The notes below the pieces were generated by a model. It was not told the DNA's origin, searched no databases, and worked only from the letters and a program-made list of their open reading frames with translations. Shown here piece after piece: positions 16,450-25,353 of a DNA stretch of 64,000 nucleotides. Source of the DNA: Lactiplantibacillus mudanjiangensis. GTDB taxonomy: Bacteria; Bacillota; Bacilli; Lactobacillales; Lactobacillaceae. The DNA lies in the NCBI RefSeq assembly GCF_005405385.1, contig NZ_BJDY01000002.1, positions 186,001-250,000 on the forward strand, in the 5' to 3' direction. The stretch's first letter is position 1; every line of letters begins with the position of its first letter. The translations under genes were made by a program, and so were the position numbers.

Positions 16450-17010
16450 ATGAAAACTGTGATTATTTATGCGCATCCGTATGAAAAGAGTTTCAATCAC
16501 GCAATTTTACAACGTGAGTTGACGCGTTTAAATGAAACTGGCAGGCCATATCAAGTTTTAGATTTATACGCTGATCAGTTTGATGCCACATTTTCGGCAA
16601 CTGGATTGAAGCTATTTAGTCAGGGCAAAGCCGATGATCCGCAAGTGAAAATTTATCAGCAGGCGATTAAAAGTGCCGATACCTTGGAATTTATCTTTCC
16701 AATCTGGTGGAATGATGTTCCGGGGATCATTAAAGGATTCATGGACAAGGTAATGACCGTTAATTTTGCGTATGTCGATGCTAAACATGGGGTTCAAGGG
16801 TTATTGACGAATATCCAGTCAGTACGGATTCTCACCACCTCGAAGTCACCAACTTGGTATTTAAAATGGGTTACGGGCAATGCCATTCAAAAAGTTTTTA
16901 TCAAGTCGACATTAAAACAAGTTGGTATCAAGACTGTTAGCTGGCACAATTTTGGCAATATTAAGCATCAATCTAAAGCTAAACGAACACGATTTTTAGG
17001 AAATCTATAG
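16450..17010 (+). CDS. NAD(P)H-dependent quinone reductase, flavodoxin-like fold
   Basis: 186 residues. The start MKTVIIYAHPYEKSFNHAI is the phosphate-binding loop of the NQO1/KefF/YwrO type, and FIFPIWWNDVPGIIKGFMDK (about 79-98) is the conserved FMN/quinone region. It would transfer two electrons from NAD(P)H to quinones in the cytosol. It follows an MFS exporter within the TetR-controlled unit, so quinone-like compounds may be the common substrate (inference). A terminator follows at once. Confidence 0.9.
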   Translation: MKTVIIYAHPYEKSFNHAILQRELTRLNETGRPYQVLDLYADQFDATFSATGLKLFSQGKADDPQVKIYQQAIKSADTLEFIFPIWWNDVPGIIKGFMDKVMTVNFAYVDAKHGVQGLLTNIQSVRILTTSKSPTWYLKWVTGNAIQKVFIKSTLKQVGIKTVSWHNFGNIKHQSKAKRTRFLGNL

Positions 17011-17018
17011 GTGTCAAT

Positions 17019-17050
17019 AAAAGTTTGGGATCACAGTCCCAAACTTTTTT
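17019..17050. terminator. Bidirectional terminator
   Basis: AAAAGTTTGGGA (17019-17030) and TCCCAAACTTTT (17037-17048) around a 6-base loop, then T-run. It separates the quinone reductase from the convergent TMEM175 gene. Confidence 0.92.
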
Positions 17051-17633
17051 AGTGGGCTTTAACTAAGTCACGAATCAGTGGGCTTAGCGCCAAAATAAGT
17101 GGCGTTAGTGGTGCCCAAATCAAGGCACTAAAACAAGCAATGACCCCAACGATGACGGTGTTACGAACAACTTTGATTTGGCGATTGGTTTCGGTAAGCG
17201 CCGCATCCGACCAAGTTTGTGTTTGACGAAGCATTCGATCAACGACTTGAAATAACCACCAAAGATAAATATTAAAGATGAAGTAAACTAATCCATAAAT
17301 GAAACTGCGAAACTTAGATAGCGGGTCCATCGCAATGAGTTGTGTGAGGACTGGCATTAGTGAAATGAAGAAAAGAAAGTAGAAATTTAAGACAATCAAT
17401 TTGCCATTAATGTGTTGCACATGACTGAACAACTTTTGATGAAAAAACCAATATGTCGAAACCAGTGAAAATCCCGCAATGTAAATCAAAATGGCATAAG
17501 CAAAGGTCAGCCAACTTGTCGATAATAATTGATCGCCTTTAGGCAGGCGAATTTCTAAAACTAAAACGGTCAGAATTACCGCAAAGACCCCATCGCTAAA
17601 GGCCATAAACCGCTCTCGAGAGTTTTTGAACAT
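17049..17633 (-). CDS. TMEM175 family potassium channel
   Basis: 194 residues with six predicted membrane helices. The signature in helix 1, RFMAFSDGVFAVILTVLVLE (about 8-27), is the FSDG motif that lines the pore in bacterial TMEM175 channels (former DUF1211). Members are tetrameric K+ leak channels of the cytoplasmic membrane. No regulator is next to it; it stands alone, with its promoter in the 158-bp gap to the divergent acetyltransferase gene. Confidence 0.9.
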   Translation of the reverse strand: MFKNSRERFMAFSDGVFAVILTVLVLEIRLPKGDQLLSTSWLTFAYAILIYIAGFSLVSTYWFFHQKLFSHVQHINGKLIVLNFYFLFFISLMPVLTQLIAMDPLSKFRSFIYGLVYFIFNIYLWWLFQVVDRMLRQTQTWSDAALTETNRQIKVVRNTVIVGVIACFSALIWAPLTPLILALSPLIRDLVKAH

Positions 17634-17791
17634 GTCATCACCACCTAACCAGTTATTATCCTAGCATGAGGATCAGGCAGATGAACGATTACAACGCTTT
17701 TATGACAACGTTTAGTTAGTGACCTTTCAATTAAGTTTCATTAATTGTGACTGACAACAAGCGGGTATAATTAAATATGAGGTGATAGCAA

Positions 17792-18205
17792 ATGACCATA
17801 TCGTTGCAAAAGTATACAGGAGCCAGTCAGCAACAACAGCTGCTTGGCGATTATCATTTGGCGGATTTGACTTATACCGGTAGTCCGCAGAAGGTTGTCG
17901 CTAAGTTGGCCCATGATCATGATCGAGACCTAATCTTGATTTTTCAAGCAGATCAGTTAGTCGGTGCTTTTTGTTTACATCAACATGCCGGACCAGTTCG
18001 CGGGCATGGTTATGCGTTGATGGCGATGCAACAATTACCGGCTTACGTTCGGCAACAGTATCCGCAGATTAAGCGATTAATTTTAGCCGTGAATCATGCT
18101 AATCTACCAGCACAACATCTATATCAACGCGCGGGGTTTCAGGATACGAGGTGGCGACCGGTGGGACCATTGGGGGTTCAGTGGGTGTTGATAAAGGTAC
18201 TTTAG
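17792..18205 (+). CDS. GNAT family acetyltransferase
   Basis: 137 residues with a GNAT fold: the central strand LILIFQADQLVGAFCLHQH, then QIKRLILAVNHANLPAQHLYQRAGFQDT (two parts: LAVNHANLPA and HLYQRAGF), the typical acetyl-CoA region with Asn and C-terminal aromatic. Acceptor substrate unknown. AGGTGATAGC precedes the ATG. A GC-rich hairpin (about 18213-18240, GGCCCGAGAC against GTCCCGAGCC with mismatches) follows and may be its terminator. Confidence 0.82.
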   Translation: MTISLQKYTGASQQQQLLGDYHLADLTYTGSPQKVVAKLAHDHDRDLILIFQADQLVGAFCLHQHAGPVRGHGYALMAMQQLPAYVRQQYPQIKRLILAVNHANLPAQHLYQRAGFQDTRWRPVGPLGVQWVLIKVL

Positions 18206-18281
18206 AACTCAAAAAAGGCCCGAGACTTTTGTCCCGAGCCTCTTTGCGTTCTAAAGTGCTGGTATCGATAGGGGATGTTGT

Positions 18282-18360
18282 TTAGTACATTTTTTTGAGT
18301 TCTGCGACAATTTGTGGATGCTTGTTATCAAGATCATAAAAGGCAAGTAAAATGATCATG
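18282..18360 (-). pseudogene. 3' remnant of a GPH-family sugar symporter gene
   Basis: On the minus strand the frame ending at 18282 reads VVMIILLAFYDLDNKHPQI, then VAELKKMY and a stop. The pattern of a last membrane helix followed by FYxLD and IVAEL is the C terminus of GPH (melibiose/xyloside-type) sugar:cation symporters. Nothing of the remaining 400 or more codons is present; at about 18355 the DNA turns into an EamA gene fragment on the other strand. So this is a deletion or insertion junction. The match rests on a short piece. Confidence 0.5.
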
Positions 18361-18904
18361 ACGACGGCTGCAATGATCGTTGCCGCGATTGGCGTGTTTA
18401 TGGTCGTGACTAAGGGTAATGTTGGTCGGTTGTTTGCGGGAAATCAAGTGCTATTCGCGACCGTACTAATTTTATTAGGTGCGTTATGTTGGGTAATCTA
18501 TACAACTGGTGGCGCAGACTTTGCTGATTGGTCGATCTTACGTTATTCGACGTTGACCACGATTTATGGTGTTGGTTCGGTGATCGTGATTCTAGCAATT
18601 GCCACTAGTTTGGGTTATTTATCAGTGCCGAGTTGGTCACAAATTAGTGGCGTTAGGTTATATGATTACCTTAGCCGGTGTCGTGGCAGTGTTTGCTTGG
18701 AATCTGGGCAACCGTTTGGTAACCCCAACTAATGGGATTCTGTTCATGAACTTAGTACCAATTACGTCATTTGTGATTACGATTTTAGGTGGTTATCACG
18801 TGTCATGGTTTGAAATTAGTGGGTGCGTGCTGACGATTGTAGCCTTAGTGGGAAATAATGTGGCTAATCGGCGAGTGGCTAAGGCGTTGTCGGTGGATGA
18901 TTGA
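18355..18904 (+). pseudogene. EamA/DMT transporter, truncated and frameshifted
   Basis: The first frame begins inside the protein (MIVAAIGVFMVVTKG) and goes on to GYLSVPSWSQI; from about 18645 the match continues one frame over as VALGYMITLAGVVAVFAW to RRVAKAL and a stop at 18904. Together they give the second half (about five helices) of a ten-helix drug/metabolite transporter. The first half is missing, replaced by the GPH remnant. Two lesions, truncation and frameshift, make function very unlikely. Confidence 0.75.
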
Positions 18905-18960
18905 ATAACAGTTTTGTTTCTATAAATATGTTAATATGTACACACTTAGGAGGCCTTTTC

Positions 18961-19128
18961 ATGGATCATTTAAAAAATACTGATACTAAATTTGAAAAAA
19001 CGATCTCTCAAGATAGTGAAACTGTTCGGTTTCGGGAAATATCAACGGTTCGTCCTAATATTTTAGAAGCAGCTAATCATATTTTCGATGAACATAAAGG
19101 TTTGATGAATCGACTCGAAAAATTATAA
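18961..19128 (+). CDS. small hypothetical protein, 55 aa
   Basis: Start at 18961, five to six bases after TAGGAGG, although the frame is open further upstream. The protein is soluble and charged (MDHLKNTDTKFEKTI at the start, VRFREISTVRPNILEAANH near the middle). I do not recognise the family. It lies between a broken transporter gene and a strong terminator, so it forms its own short transcript or the end of the old transporter operon. Confidence 0.6.
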   Translation: MDHLKNTDTKFEKTISQDSETVRFREISTVRPNILEAANHIFDEHKGLMNRLEKL

Positions 19129-19140
19129 ATACTGATGACT

Positions 19141-19187
19141 AAAATAGACTCAATTAGACTAATCATCTAGTTGAGTCTATTTTTTTT
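19141..19187. terminator. Bidirectional terminator
   Basis: AAAATAGACTCAA (19141-19153) pairs with TTGAGTCTATTTT (19171-19183), and T-run follows. Shared by the small gene and the convergent Rgg gene. Confidence 0.9.
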
Positions 19188-20055
19188 AAGCAATTGATGG
19201 TTGAATACCGGCAGTTAACCGTCGTTGTAATTGCCTTAACATGTTAGCGTGATCATCAAATCCTAACGCTTGAAACTGTTGAATAATTTGATCGACTTGA
19301 GCGGATTGTTGCGTTAGTTGTTTGATTAACTCGAGATAATATTGGCACATCAACCGATCGTAAGCCTTGCGGGGTGTTTTACCGGCAATTTCGTTTAGTT
19401 CATGAATATAGAAACGTGCATTTTGATAATGATGGCGTTCTAGGGCTAAAACGATGCAATTATTGAGAAAAATCGACAGATCATTTTGATACGTATCGAT
19501 TTTACTCAAGATTTTAGTACGTTTTAAGAGAATGGTGAAGGTGGCCCGAATGTAGTCACTACTAAAAATATAGAGACAGTTGGCAAAAATTGACATCTCA
19601 AAGTGGCCCCATTGCGTCACGCGCTCCAAATAATGTTTGATGATGCCAGTGTCTTCGGCAACATCAAAGAGCTGGCGGTCATGCTTTTTGTTGAGAAAGA
19701 GCTTTAACTCAATTGATAAGCAGCAGTAGTAAAAGTCTTTGGAATCTTTATACTTGGCTTGGTAATCGAGAATGCGTTCTTTAATGGCCAAGTCGCGTTG
19801 CTTGACAACATTGTCATAAAAATATTGCGTGGCGAGTTCCTTTTCAGTGGTGGTACTGTCATTGAAATAAAATAAGTATTCTTGAATGGACACGTTCAGT
19901 CGTTCTAAGTAAGCGAACAAGATACTGGTCGTAATGTCAGTACGATTATTTTCTAGTGACGATAAGGTGGTACGGCTAGAGATCCCGGCAACAAGTTGTT
20001 GCTGAGTAAGACCGCGTTCCTTGCGCAATTTGCGAATGAGTTCTCCATGAGTCAA
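19186..20055 (-). CDS. Rgg/GadR/MutR family transcriptional regulator
   Basis: 289 residues. N-terminal XRE helix-turn-helix (about 6-60: IRKLRKERGLTQQQLVAGIS, then TTLSSLENNR) and an all-helical C-terminal repeat domain as in Rgg proteins, which can bind short peptides. Start is TTG at 20055, eight bases after AGGAGG. It is divergent from an MFS transporter with a 114-bp gap containing a 12-bp inverted repeat. I found no small peptide gene beside it, so peptide control is not supported here. It probably activates the transporter. Confidence 0.88.
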   Translation of the reverse strand: MTHGELIRKLRKERGLTQQQLVAGISSRTTLSSLENNRTDITTSILFAYLERLNVSIQEYLFYFNDSTTTEKELATQYFYDNVVKQRDLAIKERILDYQAKYKDSKDFYYCCLSIELKLFLNKKHDRQLFDVAEDTGIIKHYLERVTQWGHFEMSIFANCLYIFSSDYIRATFTILLKRTKILSKIDTYQNDLSIFLNNCIVLALERHHYQNARFYIHELNEIAGKTPRKAYDRLMCQYYLELIKQLTQQSAQVDQIIQQFQALGFDDHANMLRQLQRRLTAGIQPSIA

Positions 20056-20103
20056 AGCGCTAGCCTCCTAAATGACGATTTGCTTGACATTATCGTACAG
20101 CAT

Positions 20104-20149
20104 TAAATTTTGATTGTAAAATTCAATTTATTGAGATAATCAAAATTTA
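20104..20149. promoter_or_regulatory. Inverted repeat between Rgg and MFS genes
   Basis: TAAATTTTGATT (20104-20115) and AATCAAAATTTA (20138-20149) are perfect complements 22 bases apart, two helical turns. A TTGACA box is at 20084-20089. It is a good candidate for the Rgg binding site. Confidence 0.55.
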
Positions 20150-20169
20150 GTCGTGAGGTTGGGATAGCA

Positions 20170-21375
20170 ATGAATGGATTGAAATTGTGGCGACAGACGG
20201 GCTTTCGAAATTTTTTAGTGGCGGATATGATTGGTGGTTTCGGCGTTGGGTTAACCACGGTGGGGGCAAATTGGTACGTGTTGCAGATGACACATTCAAA
20301 TCAGATGGTTGGGCAATATTTGACGATTAATGTGTTAGCCGGTTTTTTCATGGCACCATTGGCTGGAATTTTGACAGATCGGTTCGCGCGCCAAAGTGTG
20401 ATTTTGTGGACGTTTCTAGGGCGAGCTTTACCGATGGTTGTGATTGCTGGCTTAATCGCTACGACCGGGTTTAATTTTGGGACGATGGTCGTGTTGGCAA
20501 TCATCACTGGTGCTGGCTGGATCACGTATATGGCAGCATCTCGAAGTTATATTCAAGCGATTTTGCCGGATGAGCTATTAGGTGCGGCCAATTCATTTGT
20601 CGAAGTCTCGTTACAAGTTGGGATGTTTGCGGCGGGAGCGGTAGCTGGGCTTATTTTAAATGTTACCGGTTTTGCAGTGATTTTGGGATTGAATGTGGCG
20701 CTGTTCATCGTCGCTGCTGGTTTGATCAAAGCTATTCCAAAGTCATCGCACCAATCAGTTAGTACAACGACAGCTACGGATTCGCTAAGTTTCATGGCTG
20801 GGCTACGCTATTTAGTGGTGCGACCGGTGGTTTTGAGTTTGGGATTAATTTCAATCTTACCGTTAATCGTGACGCAGTTATTTAACGTTTCCGCGCCAGA
20901 CTATGTGGCAACCATCTTAAAAGCAAATAGTGTCATTTATGGGTTAGTTGATATGGGATATGGCTTAGGTGGTTTAGCAGCCGGGCTAATGACTGGATGG
21001 TTGTTAGCACGTCGTCATGAAAAGACACTAATGATGGGGTTCTTTGGTCTAGCAACACTGGGGTTATTCACTTTAGTCGGCATGCGATTAGTGCCCTTAA
21101 CAATCGGTTGTACGTTTTTACTGGGTCTGAGTAATTCGGCGTTGCGAGTCATTATTAATACGGTTTTAATGACACAAGTCGACCCCCAATACATGGGGCG
21201 CGCGACATCGATTTGGAATGGCCTATCGCAACTGGTTGCAGGTGGTGCGGCAACGTTGATGGGGATCGCTAATGACGCGTGGGGGGCTAATTTCGGGTTC
21301 TTATGGATGGCGGTTATCATGGTGATCGGCCTCATTTGGAGTGGGTGGTTACCACGATTCGAGTCTAATGATTAA
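20170..21375 (+). CDS. MFS transporter, macrolide-efflux/EntS-like
   Basis: 401 residues, 12 predicted membrane helices. The N terminus LKLWRQTGFRNFLVADMIGG and the loop LAGILTDRFARQSVI are typical of the MFS_3 branch, which exports macrolides, siderophores or other compounds. Substrate unknown. The gene is divergent from an Rgg regulator and stands alone in its direction before the nucleotidyltransferase gene (87-bp gap). Confidence 0.88.
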   Translation: MNGLKLWRQTGFRNFLVADMIGGFGVGLTTVGANWYVLQMTHSNQMVGQYLTINVLAGFFMAPLAGILTDRFARQSVILWTFLGRALPMVVIAGLIATTGFNFGTMVVLAIITGAGWITYMAASRSYIQAILPDELLGAANSFVEVSLQVGMFAAGAVAGLILNVTGFAVILGLNVALFIVAAGLIKAIPKSSHQSVSTTTATDSLSFMAGLRYLVVRPVVLSLGLISILPLIVTQLFNVSAPDYVATILKANSVIYGLVDMGYGLGGLAAGLMTGWLLARRHEKTLMMGFFGLATLGLFTLVGMRLVPLTIGCTFLLGLSNSALRVIINTVLMTQVDPQYMGRATSIWNGLSQLVAGGAATLMGIANDAWGANFGFLWMAVIMVIGLIWSGWLPRFESND

Positions 21376-21462
21376 ATTAAACTGTTAGACTAGTAAGAAA
21401 ATGATTAGTGAGTTAAGCTATTGATAGGAGTTATGGAGATGGCTGACTAAAACTAGATTGGG

Positions 21463-22236
21463 ATGATGGGCATGACCGCACGGACGAAAAAATTGCTGCA
21501 ACGACTCGTACAAACTTACACTGAAATCTTAACGGATAATTTAGTGGGAATATACTTGCATGGGTCTTATGTGTTGGGATCTTATAACGAACGCGTTAGT
21601 GATTTGGATTATATCGTGGTTGTGCGGCGGCCATTGGATTTACCGACCAAGCAAGCGTTAATGACGGTGACCATGAATGACTTATGGCCAGTGGCACCGG
21701 CTAAAGGATTGGAATGGCATGTCTTATTGTTAGCTGACACGCAACATTTCCATCACCCATGTCCATTTGATTTTCACTTTTCTAAAATGCATCTTGATCG
21801 CTATAAGGCCGATCCAGCGGCCTATGTACAAACGATGCATGGGACTGATCCAGATTTAGCTACGCATCTCACGATTATGCATGCATCCGGGCAGGTTTTG
21901 TGCGGGCCGGCCATTAACGACGTTTTTGCGCCGGTACCCGCGGCCATTTATTGGCAAGGCTTATTATTTGATGTGGTGGATGCGCCTACGATGATGTGCA
22001 CGCAACCGATGTATACGACGCTGAATCTGTGTCGGGTGTTGGCCTACCAACAGGAGCACTTGATTTTATCTAAGGCGGATGGTGGTATTTGGGGACTAGC
22101 TCATGTCCCACAGCAGTATCGACCATTGGTTAAGCAAGCCTTAGACGATTATCAAGATCAACCAGGTAGTCGATATCTGATGACACAAACGCAACCATTT
22201 GCGCAGTGGGCATTGGCACAACTCAACGTGGGTTAA
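21463..22236 (+). CDS. aminoglycoside nucleotidyltransferase homologue (ANT(3'')/ANT(9)-like)
   Basis: 257 residues. The polymerase-beta type site is clear: GSYVLGSYNERVSDLDYIVV (about 37-56) with GSY and the two metal-binding aspartates in SDLDY. The C-terminal part has TLNLCRVLAY, the counterpart of the TLCR motif of AadA-type enzymes. Those adenylylate spectinomycin or streptomycin; chromosomal relatives often give no resistance. A tiny 5-codon frame (ATG 21433 to TAA 21450) with AGGAG lies just upstream; its role is unclear. Start is one of the ATGs at 21463, 21466 or 21472. Confidence 0.82.
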   Translation: MMGMTARTKKLLQRLVQTYTEILTDNLVGIYLHGSYVLGSYNERVSDLDYIVVVRRPLDLPTKQALMTVTMNDLWPVAPAKGLEWHVLLLADTQHFHHPCPFDFHFSKMHLDRYKADPAAYVQTMHGTDPDLATHLTIMHASGQVLCGPAINDVFAPVPAAIYWQGLLFDVVDAPTMMCTQPMYTTLNLCRVLAYQQEHLILSKADGGIWGLAHVPQQYRPLVKQALDDYQDQPGSRYLMTQTQPFAQWALAQLNVG

Positions 22237-22267
22237 CCGCTAGTGTCATTGTGAAAGGATTTTTGAA

Positions 22268-22732
22268 ATGACAACCTTAACGTTAAGGCGTGATCAAACG
22301 ACTGATCGACGCGACTTATTAGATTTATTTTTAATTGGTGATGATGATGAACAAAAAGTACAAGCTTATTTACAGACTGGGGAACTCTATGTCGCGAAAG
22401 ACGACCAAAAAATCGTGGGCTTGGCATTGGTGATTCCGGGTGAGACAATCACCTCGGGGGAACTAAAAAATATTGCGGTCTTACCAGCTTATCAAGGTCA
22501 GGGGATTGGTAGTCAGTTGCTGGATTGCGTTGTTGAACAATTAGCGGCCAAGTACCAAACGCTATTAGTTGGCACGGGTGATGCGGACCTAGCCAATATT
22601 CGATTTTATTTAAAAAATGGCTTCCGTTTTGTGGGCGTCCGCAAACATTTCTTTGATAGCTATGCCAAGCCAATTGTGGTGAATGGCATTCAGTTACAAG
22701 ACATGGTGTTATTGCAACGCCCCTTGCCCTAA
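22268..22732 (+). CDS. GNAT family acetyltransferase
   Basis: 154 residues. The acetyl-CoA pyrophosphate loop is VLPAYQGQGIGSQLL (about 76-90), the usual QxxGxG/A motif; IRFYLKNGFRFVGVRKHFF is the C-terminal strand-helix region. ATG follows GAAAGGAT. It acetylates an unknown amine. It lies 31 bases after the nucleotidyltransferase gene and 69 bases before another GNAT gene, perhaps one transcript. Confidence 0.9.
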   Translation: MTTLTLRRDQTTDRRDLLDLFLIGDDDEQKVQAYLQTGELYVAKDDQKIVGLALVIPGETITSGELKNIAVLPAYQGQGIGSQLLDCVVEQLAAKYQTLLVGTGDADLANIRFYLKNGFRFVGVRKHFFDSYAKPIVVNGIQLQDMVLLQRPLP

Positions 22733-22801
22733 ACAAATGGCATGTAACCGTTTTATCAAGTATAATGACGGTGACAACTTGATATTATGGGAGGAACGCA
22801 G

Positions 22802-23227
22802 ATGACAAAATTAGCACAGCTCGACCCAACTGAATTGGATGACTACTTATCAACGTTATTCACTCAGCAATTACGTGAAAATGCGATTGATTATCCACAT
22901 GAAATCGCTGAAACGGTAGCAATTGGTGCTTACGATCAAGATCAATTGGTTGGTGGTCTGTTGATGAATCGGCGATATGACCATTTGTATATTTCGCGCT
23001 TAGCCGTTGATCCAGCTTATCGTGGTCATCGGTTAGGGACGCAGTTGATCGAAGCAGCTGAACAATGGGCGCGACAGCATCATGTACTGAACATCACCTT
23101 ATCCACGCGTGATTATCAGGCGGTTGGCTTTTATCAAAAAGCTGGCTTTGAGATTTATGGTAAGGTCACTGATTTACCATTTCGTGGGGTCACCACTGTG
23201 TATTTTGTGAAACGCTTAATTGCCTAA
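22802..23227 (+). CDS. GNAT family acetyltransferase
   Basis: 141 residues from the ATG at 22802, six to seven bases after GGGAGGA. Motifs: YISRLAVDPAYRGHRLGTQL (about 62-81) with the RGHRLG acetyl-CoA loop, and FYQKAGFEIYG near the end. Similar in order to ElaA/YjcF-type enzymes. Substrate unknown. It may be the last gene of a three-gene run; a hairpin follows the stop. Confidence 0.88.
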   Translation: MTKLAQLDPTELDDYLSTLFTQQLRENAIDYPHEIAETVAIGAYDQDQLVGGLLMNRRYDHLYISRLAVDPAYRGHRLGTQLIEAAEQWARQHHVLNITLSTRDYQAVGFYQKAGFEIYGKVTDLPFRGVTTVYFVKRLIA

Positions 23228-23238
23228 TTAACATAGCG

Positions 23239-23281
23239 CCCGGCATTAAAAACGTGAGTTTAAGTCGTTTTTAGTGCCGGG
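23239..23281 (+). terminator. Hairpin after the second GNAT gene
   Basis: CCCGGCATTAAAAACG (23239-23254) pairs with CGTTTTTAGTGCCGGG (23266-23281) with one G-T pair. There is no T-run directly after it, so termination is likely but less certain. Confidence 0.65.
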
Positions 23282-23335
23282 TTGTTCTATACTATAACTT
23301 ATTGTTTAATTTCAAAGCGAAAGTAGAGTTAATTA

Positions 23336-23869
23336 ATGACAGTTTTAGCTATTTTATTTTTAGTCGTGATTTATGAATTGGTGATTGTCCAGCGCCTGCG
23401 TGGCATGGCTCAAGCGGGTGAAACGTATTATTTAGGGTTATTCGTCAAAAAACAAGCCACGCGCAAAGCGAGACGCCAAGTGCGACAGCAGATTTTAAAG
23501 CCGTACAGTCAAAGTAGTCGTCGACATCAAATTTTACTAATTAGTGAGCGTCTTGCGGCAATTTTAGGTGTGGCGATCGTTTTTTATGTTATTTTTAGTG
23601 CATTGTTAGGGCAAGCGATTGGGTCGAACGGGATGTTACGCGCGTTGGGTGTGGCAGTGTTATTGATCATACCAGGTATCGCTTTTTTACCACGGCAACT
23701 GATTGAATTCTGGGCCACACAACCAATCTGGAAAACGAGACCTTTATCTGAACAGCCATTTCTATTGCCAAATAAGGCTGATTACGAAACATTAAAGGGC
23801 TATTATCGGATGTTAACGTTGATTTTTGGCGTGCTGGGGTGCTTGGTTATTGGGTTATCATTCTGGTGA
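23336..23869 (+). CDS. hypothetical membrane protein, 177 aa
   Basis: Four predicted helices: about 2-18, 74-94, 101-120 and 155-175. Between helices 1 and 2 is a very basic cytosolic segment (KKQATRKARRQVRQQ). I do not recognise the family. It has no good ribosome site close to the ATG (AAAGTAGAG about 13 bases upstream), so a later start is possible. It stands alone between two hairpins. Confidence 0.65.
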   Translation: MTVLAILFLVVIYELVIVQRLRGMAQAGETYYLGLFVKKQATRKARRQVRQQILKPYSQSSRRHQILLISERLAAILGVAIVFYVIFSALLGQAIGSNGMLRALGVAVLLIIPGIAFLPRQLIEFWATQPIWKTRPLSEQPFLLPNKADYETLKGYYRMLTLIFGVLGCLVIGLSFW

Positions 23870-23878
23870 TATGTATCA

Positions 23879-23922
23879 AAATAAGGGCCTCATTGCTGAA
23901 ACTAGCGCTGAAGCCCTTATTT
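23879..23922. terminator. Hairpin between convergent genes
   Basis: AAATAAGGGC (23879-23888) pairs with GCCCTTATTT (23913-23922); T/A-rich ends on both sides suit termination of the membrane protein gene and of the convergent TetR gene. Confidence 0.7.
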
Positions 23923-23936
23923 GGCACATTGAATTT

Positions 23937-24494
23937 TTATTCCGGTAATTCTGCTAATAGTAAATTTAGGCCAAATTTGAAACTGGCATCCATACTTTCG
24001 TCTAGCTGAAAGCCGTTTTGACGTTCTAGTGTTGAAAATCCGTATAAAAAACTGCGCAAGGCTCGAACGTAATTAATATCGTTAGGTACTGCTAAGCCGG
24101 CCTGTTGAACGATGGTTGTGAGTAGGCCAACGATTTGATCGGAAGTGGCTATGGCGACCGGCGCATTGGCCCAACTGGTCACTTGTTGTGTCAGTTCGGC
24201 TTGACCGGGATGTCGTTGGAAAAAATCTCGATAGGCCATCGCAGCCGCTTGAATAGCTGAGCGACCACTTAAGCCAATTACCGCTTGTGTCAGTTGTGTG
24301 TTGAGATTGGTCAAGGCAACTTGTGCCATTAATGCTCGTAACTCGGTCAAATTTTTGATGTGGGTATACAGCGAGGGCGGCTTAATATTTAGTTGGGCAG
24401 CGACCTGTTTGAGTGTAACGTTGGTTAGGCCGTTTTGATCTAACAGGGTTAGGGCGGTCTCAACGACTTGATCTTGAGTCACCTTATTGGTCAT
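23937..24494 (-). CDS. TetR family transcriptional regulator
   Basis: 185 residues. Helix-turn-helix near 24-46 (VTLKQVAAQLNIKPPSLYTH), then a helical effector domain ending in a WHG-like region (LRSFLYGFSTLERQNGF). Its ATG lies inside the last codons of the preceding metallo-hydrolase gene (11-base overlap), so both belong to one operon that the regulator probably controls. The hydrolase is broken by a stop codon, so the regulator may now have no working enzyme partner in the operon. Confidence 0.9.
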   Translation of the reverse strand: MTNKVTQDQVVETALTLLDQNGLTNVTLKQVAAQLNIKPPSLYTHIKNLTELRALMAQVALTNLNTQLTQAVIGLSGRSAIQAAAMAYRDFFQRHPGQAELTQQVTSWANAPVAIATSDQIVGLLTTIVQQAGLAVPNDINYVRALRSFLYGFSTLERQNGFQLDESMDASFKFGLNLLLAELPE

Positions 24495-25200
24495 TTAAAT
24501 GGGCCTCCATTCGTTGAAGTGTTTGCTGCATCGCCATCGTTGGCGTGGTCATCATTGATCCATGCCCGACTGCGAGTAGTTGTGGATGTAAGTCAATAAG
24601 TTGATGGGCGCTTTGAACGGCGGTGGCAGGTGACCAAGTCGCTTTTCCTGGAAATGGAAACCGCCAACGAACATCGCCAGCAACCGCTAAACCACCTTTG
24701 ATTTGCCAAGCGTCACCAACGATCACGATTCGTTGATCAGGTTGGAAAAAGCTTAGTGATCCCGGCGTGTGACCGGGTGTATTAAGTAATTGCCAGTCAT
24801 CAATTCTATCGCCACCAGTAAAGGTGAAGTCGGTTTTGATGGTTACTTTAGCAAAGCCACCTTGAATGGCCTGCGGATCTTCATTCGGCTGTAACGTGAA
24901 ATTTCCAGCTAGCAGAGCAGCATCTCGTTCTGAAATGCCAACCTGAGCATGTGGAAATGCCCGCCGAAAAGCTGGAACACCGTTAACGTGGTCAGCATGT
25001 GCATGTGTCAGTAAGAGTTGTTTAATCGGTTTGCCGGTCTGGTCAACGAGTCATTTTAATGCTGGGACAAATTGGGGTGTCCCCATATCGATAATGGTCA
25101 AGGCTGTGGAACCTTCCCAAACGTAGCAGTTTACTGGGAATAAATGTGGTAAGACGGTCAGTTGAATTAATTGGTGGTTTTGTTTTTGATAGACGTGCAT
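24484..25200 (-). pseudogene. MBL-fold metallo-hydrolase with premature stop
   Basis: The frame from the ATG at 25200 encodes MHVYQKQNHQLIQLTVLPH and continues to 24484 (239 codons), interrupted only by TGA at 25053-25051 (codon 50). Right after it the zinc motif THAHADHVNG (HxHxDH at codons 66-71) is intact, as is NTPGHTPGS later. The family sequence normally has Leu-Lys-Trp-type residues here, so TGG to TGA is the simple explanation. Such enzymes hydrolyse thioesters or similar bonds. Unless the stop is read through or is a sequencing error, the product is a 49-residue fragment. Confidence 0.85.
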
Positions 25201-25353
25201 AAAATCATCCCCCTAAGTTGACTAGCATTATACCTAATCTGATTAGGAAAAGAGAAATTAATGTGCTTATTCATTTGTTGAACGAACACTAGCCATGAGG
25301 TTAGGGCACAATCATTAGTGCGATTTCGGTTAAAAAACAGTATGATAAGACTA

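Noticed and set aside
24484-24726. 80-residue separate gene
   Set aside because: It is the in-frame end of the metallo-hydrolase that starts at 25200.
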